Notes under the pieces: model-generated
What the model was told of the DNA's origin: nothing
What the model saw: the letters and a program-made list of their open reading frames with translations, nothing else
Databases searched by the model: none
Program-made: the position numbers and the translations under genes
In this document: piece by piece, positions 7,922 to 11,322 of the stretch
How the letters are laid out: each line of letters starts with the position of its first letter
Numbering within the stretch: position 1 is the stretch's first letter
Origin: Saccoglossus kowalevskii
Lineage: Eukaryota; Hemichordata; Enteropneusta; Harrimaniidae
Direction of reading: 5' to 3'
NCBI RefSeq assembly: GCF_000003605.2
Contig: NW_003132848.1
Location: forward strand, 314,371 to 325,692
DNA: 11,322 nt

Positions 7922-8330
7922 AGGTTCTTTAATTGAAATGCGCATTGCCATCTCCATTAAGTGGTTGCAAAGCATTTTCAATTCCTGAAATAAAAAGAAA
8001 TTAAACCTGTTAATATAGGAATGTTGAATATGTGTTTTACATGTGGTTAATTAATCAAATTTGGTGTTTTCGGTAACGGTTTAAAAATACTGGGTATTAG
8101 TAAGGATTTATTTTTTTATCTTATACTCTATAGTTTTCTATAGCATAATAAATAATACTCGATATAATATGAGTAATATAAATTCAATTTCCACTAAAAC
8201 TCTAGAGAGATCCTCATTTAAGGTGCACAAGGTATTATACACGAAAATGCCAACAGTTTATCTTTAAATACTTTCTCCGCTATGTATCACAACCTCTATA
8301 ATAAACTCGCGGTTTATGATCAAAACGAGT
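7922..8330. other. AT-rich stretch with nothing recognised
   Basis: Very AT-rich sequence with short T and TA runs. No frame, RNA or repeat is supported. Confidence 0.6.
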
Positions 8331-8338
8331 CTGACAAT

Positions 8339-8412
8339 TCGCGTGAGTTGCGCCGTCCGCGGTGTTCGAATGAGTTCTGATACCGTTCGGCCGGCGAGGG
8401 CGCTACTACGCA
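8339..8412 (+). promoter_or_regulatory. CpG-dense patch with GAGGGCGCTACT core
   Basis: This short patch is rich in CpG (CGCGTGAG, GCGCCGTCCGCGG, CGGCCGGCGAGGGCGC) between AT-rich flanks. GAGGGCGCTACT (8396-8407) resembles the right half of a CTCF site, but the left half fits poorly, about 9 of 15 positions overall. Similar GAGGGCGC sequences also occur in animal repeats. It could be an insulator-like site, a fragment of a mobile element or a remnant CpG island. I cannot decide among these. Confidence 0.25.
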
Positions 8413-9145
8413 TACATGTCAGGCTAGATAACAACTACTATTTTGTATGAATTTAATGCATTTATACATGATCTGTATGCTCATTATCAAATAATAAACA
8501 CATGTGTTCAATTAATATCACGATAGACTCACTGCGATGTTTATGCTAACGAGAATACGACTGGAAGTATTACAACTGTTGTTTTACTGCAAAATTTATT
8601 ACTTAAATTTGAGGTTTAAACAAGAAATAGTAATATAGTGCCGGTGAAAATTTAATTCGATGATCTAAAAATCTACAATATCAACATAAAATTTCCAGGA
8701 TGGTTAAACTATCAACGGATTCTAGTGTGGCGCACGAACCAATCAGGACGCTCTCCAATGTCTGTCATCGTTTCTATGACGTTATACCTCAGATATGCAC
8801 ATCAAAAAACATGGATGGTTTCAGTTCTTTGCCAGAAAACGATAGAATATAATGAACAAGCCATAACAATATGCCACTTGCTGTTTTCGCAGGGTTGCAC
8901 CAAATTGGCCCACTTATGTGTTAGTTTAAATTGAAGCCTACATTACAATCTTTGCAATGGTGTTAAAACTATGTCCCTCCAGAGTACTCCGCGCATGTAG
9001 TTGACGACGGAAACTTGAACTGTTTTCGAGTTTTTTATTTCGTTAACGGCATTGCATGACTTCCGGTTACATCTTTCGCCAATATCCAGGCGTCGCGCTT
9101 TTGGGACAAAATATATCCTCTTCAATCACTTCTTCAATTTCATTT
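8413..9145. other. Mostly AT-rich stretch with one CCAAT-like box
   Basis: AACCAATCAG at 8737-8746 matches the NF-Y consensus (RRCCAATSRG), but no promoter partner is visible. Short frames at 8725-8934 (+) and 8943-9125 (-) have no recognised motif. The second lies directly downstream of the transposase fossil and might carry the decayed C-terminal end of that gene, though I could not align it. Confidence 0.4.
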
Positions 9146-9436
9146 AATTACGCTGAAGGGTTTGTTGACGGCAAGATTCAAGGGGTTGCAGCCGATCGGT
9201 ACAACAGGCCGGTACAAACACAGTGGCGATGTGGTTGTCGTGAACTTTTTTTTCAAAAAAATCTTCACATCGATGTGCTCTGAAAATACATCCAATCTTG
9301 CCATGGCTTTTTGTTTTTCGGGTAACCGTAGCTTCTGGCGTGACGTTATCACATACGGAATGATAACAGTGTCTAAATACCGATGCATTGTTTTCCGTAT
9401 TTTTGACTTGGCAGAATGGCTGCCGCACTGAGTGTT
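9146..9436 (-). pseudogene. CENP-B/pogo/Tigger-type transposase fragment (DDE_1), frameshifted
   Basis: Two minus-strand frames together carry the C-terminal half of a DDE_1 catalytic domain, the fold shared by pogo, Tigger and jerky transposases and CENP-B. Frame 1 gives TMHRYLDTVIIPYV (near 9391), PEKQKAMARLDVF (ending 9284) and later NLAVNKPF (9155-9178). Frame 2 gives the central block FRAHRCEDFFEKKV then IATVFVPACCTDRLQPL (ending 9180). The matching family pattern is a helix ending IIPYV, an Asp-containing strand, a V-P-x-x-C-T-D-x-L-Q-P-L-D motif and L-x-V-N-K-P-F. At least two frameshifts are needed, near 9284 and near 9178. The second falls on the third catalytic Asp, which reads Glu or Asn in the two frames. 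The N-terminal helix-turn-helix domains and the first Asp are missing, so the gene is dead. The retained second Asp is in LDVF. Confidence 0.85.
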
Positions 9437-10253
9437 AACTACAGTAATAATAGCGATAATCATCGGACGTATGTTGGCTAGTGGAAGTGTAGTGTAACAC
9501 ACGTTTTTAATGTGTGAATTAGTGACATACATTAAATAATAAATGCTCTTTGTTCCTATTTGTTAAGATTCAGTTTTCAATTTATTGATAATGACGTTTA
9601 AATGAAAGGTCGAAGTTGAAACAATTCCTCAAGGAGAACACAATAAAAATGCGCGAAATAAACGAAATTTGCTTTCACGCGAAAATTTCATTGCGTAAAC
9701 TCTCATGAGAATACGAATAATTGTACAGTTTTATGAAGTGTCTTTAATCACAAGCCATTAGGTAATTAGTTTATATATTTATAAAGTTCTGTTCCGTATG
9801 AAACAATGAATGTATGACGTACGTGTGACCTATATGATGACCCATACAATGCAGTAAATGAAAAGGAGTACAAATGCATGAAACGATTATGGCAAAATTT
9901 CGTGGCGCCGCCTCTGCAATCTTTGAATGTGTGGGTGTTTTTACCACTAATGTAGTACTGACAGTCAAAATTAATTTTGTCTTGCGTCCCTACATGATTA
10001 ACTATTTTTTGGGAAGAAATTAGATATATTAATGCTGTTTTGTTTTAGACACTATATTAAAGCACAGGGTCTCCTCAGTTCGTGTCTTTGTTCCTTGTTC
10101 AGATATTATAAATTGATCAGCGAGATTGAATATTTCATGCCTTTCTAAGAAAGGCAATTCATAAAATAGAATTGGTCAATGTTTATATATTATTTTAAGA
10201 CTTCTCTGGTGTCATGCCACGAAGGTCCACAATAAGTATCCTTGTAACTTCGT
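9437..10253. other. AT-rich stretch with E2F-like sites and a hairpin
   Basis: No N-terminal transposase sequence could be found here, although the missing part should lie on this side. GCGCGAAA (9651-9658) matches the E2F consensus TTTCGCGC, and a related CGCGAAAA lies at 9678-9685. TGCCTTTC-TAA-GAAAGGCA (10138-10156) is a perfect 8-bp hairpin. The 65-codon minus frame at 9771-9968 is not recognised. Confidence 0.45.
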
Positions 10254-10313
10254 AACTAATTTTAATGGATACGTCTACAGTCTATAAAGGCTTTATCGTA
10301 TGCCTCATATGTG
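10254..10313 (+). repeat. Tail module copy 1 with a collapsed palindrome end
   Basis: CGTCTACAGTCTATAAAGG and the following 23 bp (10272-10313) match the right end and right flank of the 118-bp palindrome (10733-10774) at 461-bp offset. Just upstream, TTTTAATGGATACG (about 10260-10273) resembles the palindrome's left end. The simplest reading is an older copy of the palindrome that lost its whole middle, keeping only the outer ends. Confidence 0.55.
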
Positions 10314-10321
10314 TAATCACA

Positions 10322-10420
10322 ATTTTCCCACGGCGTGACCTCCAACCCAGGACACGAATTTAGAATAACGCGATTTGTTTTGATTGATGAAAGCCGGACG
10401 TGCTTGGCCGGGCGTAATAC
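10322..10420 (+). repeat. Repeat module A, copy 1
   Basis: This module aligns with 10542-10628. Shared blocks are CGGCGTGACC, AATTTAGAAT.ACGCG, TTTTG.TTTGATTGATGAAAGC-type sequence and GTGC...GTAATAC. Copy 1 has 10 extra bases (TTGGCCGGGC) before GTAATAC, which joins it to the GC-rich hairpin. Confidence 0.8.
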
Positions 10421-10500
10421 GGGAAAGCATTGCCTTTATGTGAGGGCGCACTTCCCACAGCTTCCACGAGGCCACCGGGCATTACGAGGTATATGATAAT
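10404..10500 (+). repeat. GC-rich hairpin unit related to 6622-6771
   Basis: GGGAAAGCATTGCCT (10421-10435) pairs with AGGGCGCACTTCCC (10443-10456) around TTATGTG. An outer CGTAAT/ATTACG pair encloses the hairpin. The tail CACGAGGCCACCGGGCATTACGAGGTATATGATAAT matches the tails of the units at 6.6 kb, so the two loci share one repeat family. Confidence 0.75.
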
Positions 10501-10541
10501 ATATTTGATCATATACACGTATCCCATAGAGGTAAGTACAG

Positions 10542-10628
10542 TTTTACAACGGCGTGACCACAAACACACGGCATAATTTAGAATGACGCGTTTTGTCTTG
10601 ATTGATGAAAGCAGGCCGTGCGTAATAC
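10542..10628 (+). repeat. Repeat module A, copy 2
   Basis: Direct copy of 10322-10420 at about 80 percent identity. It ends in GTGCGTAATAC and is followed within a few bases by the 118-bp palindrome rather than by the GC-rich hairpin. Confidence 0.8.
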
Positions 10629-10632
10629 TATT

Positions 10633-10750
10633 CTTTATGGACTGGATACGGCTTTTGCGGCCCGAGGTCGTGCGGCGGAAGCGCCCGAGCTTGCAAGGGC
10701 GCTTAAGCCGTACGACCGAGGGCAGAAAAAGTCGTATCCAGTCCATAAAG
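10633..10750. repeat. 118-bp palindromic element
   Basis: The ends CTTTATGGACTGGATACG (10633-10650) and CGTATCCAGTCCATAAAG (10733-10750) are perfect 18-bp inverted repeats. The inner 36 bp on each side (10651-10686 and 10697-10732) pair at 28 of 36 positions, leaving a 10-base loop GAGCTTGCAA. It is far richer in GC and CpG than its flanks. It resembles a fold-back MITE, but no target-site duplication is evident. Because it is a palindrome, both strands are open and encode similar basic peptides starting MDWIRL and ending GRKSRIQSIK. This is a by-product of symmetry and not evidence of a gene. Confidence 0.85.
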
Positions 10751-10774
10751 GTTTTATCATATATCTTATATGAA
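10733..10774 (+). repeat. Tail module copy 2
   Basis: Right end of the palindrome plus TTTTATCATATATCTTATATG, matching 10272-10313. It shows that the palindrome and its right flank move or duplicate as one unit. Confidence 0.65.
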
Positions 10775-11194
10775 GAAAAAAAGTCATTAGTTATGTTATT
10801 TTTCGCTCGTCTGGCCCAAAAGAAAACCTATTCGATTTAATCCAGGTTTCGATACGGGCCTTTTTACTGGCGCGGATTTATACGGATGATTATAAACGAC
10901 GCAAATGCGTCAACAACTTTCACACAATATCATCAAAAAAAACGAATGTCACCAAACATATCCACACATTACGCTTTAATGAAACAGCAAATGAACGTAA
11001 ATTTATAACAATATTTTAACGGTAATAAATACGAACTCATTATAAACTTTCTTTTTTAAGAATGAACACTACACAGTCCAGCTAAGTTGGTCATTTACTG
11101 ACCGTCTGACAACGGACGTTTTCTTGGAGTTGATGTTGTAGCCGCAGGTAGAGACACTTTGATTTCACAGTTGTTAAAAACTGTGGTCTGTGAA
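10775..11194. other. Spacer with small hairpins, nothing recognised
   Basis: Two small inverted repeats are visible: GACGCA-AA-TGCGTC (10898-10911) and CACAGTT-GTTAAA-AACTGTG (11166-11185). The second ends 9 bp before the shared 128-bp repeat begins and might mark its edge. No gene is supported. Confidence 0.5.
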
Positions 11195-11322
11195 CGAGAA
11201 ACAATTGCTTGACAAGAAGCAGTGTGGTTTACAATTCCAGATTCTGGCGGAGCTCAACTAAGAATATGTGAAATGCGGTGATGATCTTCCGTGGAGACAG
11301 TATCGTCACAGTCAGCTGACAT
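11195..11322 (+). repeat. 128-bp repeat, copy B, cut by window end
   Basis: Direct copy of 6195-6322 with five substitutions and no gaps. The window ends inside the left arm of the fold-back seen in copy A (the last bases are CACAGTCAGCTGACAT). The AGTATCGT flank on the left is present here too. Confidence 0.9.

Noticed and set aside
8725-9125. Short frames either side of 8940 as extra transposase exons
   Set aside because: No DDE_1 or helix-turn-helix motif could be aligned. A possible C-terminal continuation remains unproven.
9826-9843. TGACCT and TGACCC direct half-sites (nuclear receptor DR6)
   Set aside because: Six-base spacing is not a common receptor arrangement and two hexamers are easily found by chance.
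10360-10840. Minus frame of 128 codons and plus frame of 85 codons with matching peptides
   Set aside because: The similarity between strands is produced by the 118-bp palindrome, and both frames run into unrelated repeat modules.
6195-11322. Long terminal repeats of a 5-kb retrotransposon
   Set aside because: The repeats do not begin with TG at the homology edge, and no reverse transcriptase, integrase, gag, primer-binding site or polypurine tract is seen between them.

Overview
The window reads as AT-rich, non-coding nuclear DNA from an animal, probably an invertebrate. It contains no intact gene that I can identify. The signs of a eukaryote are the lack of long reading frames on either strand, short open frames that are mostly chance, many dispersed and inverted repeats, and a decayed animal-type DNA-transposon gene. 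I cannot name a species from the sequence.

Layout. Positions 1-1150 are the most gene-like part. A CpG cluster with an NRF-1-like site (79-90) is followed by three POU octamers within about 250 bp, one paired with a SOX core. After these come a 50-codon exon-like open frame (743-895), a CpG-rich stretch and an A-rich tract (1121-1146). Positions 1150-5000 are AT-rich and carry two direct copies of a dispersed repeat of 314 and 356 bp (1722-2035 and 3441-3796). A 124-codon orphan frame lies between the copies, and at its 3' end are two perfect CArG boxes 21 bp apart. A perfect CLEAR-type box (GTCACGTGAC) sits at 4920-4929.

Positions 6000-6800 hold a 128-bp repeat unit, a 62-bp fold-back flanked by exact 8-bp direct repeats, and two tandem GC-rich hairpin units. 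Positions 7750-8410 have a local direct repeat and a small CpG-dense patch. On the minus strand at 9146-9436 lies a frameshifted fragment of a CENP-B/pogo/Tigger-type transposase (DDE_1 fold). Positions 10250-10775 form a composite repeat block: two copies of one module, a GC-rich hairpin of the family seen at 6.6 kb, and a 118-bp palindrome. The window ends inside a second copy of the 128-bp repeat, offset by exactly 5000 bp from the first.

The only protein family recognised with good support is the transposase fossil. The rest is repeat structure, which is directly visible, and candidate transcription-factor sites, which match consensus sequences but have unproven function. I see no operon, CRISPR array, rRNA or convincing tRNA. 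The best candidates for something undescribed are the small fold-back elements at 6299-6376 and 10633-10750 and the modular repeat family they sit in.
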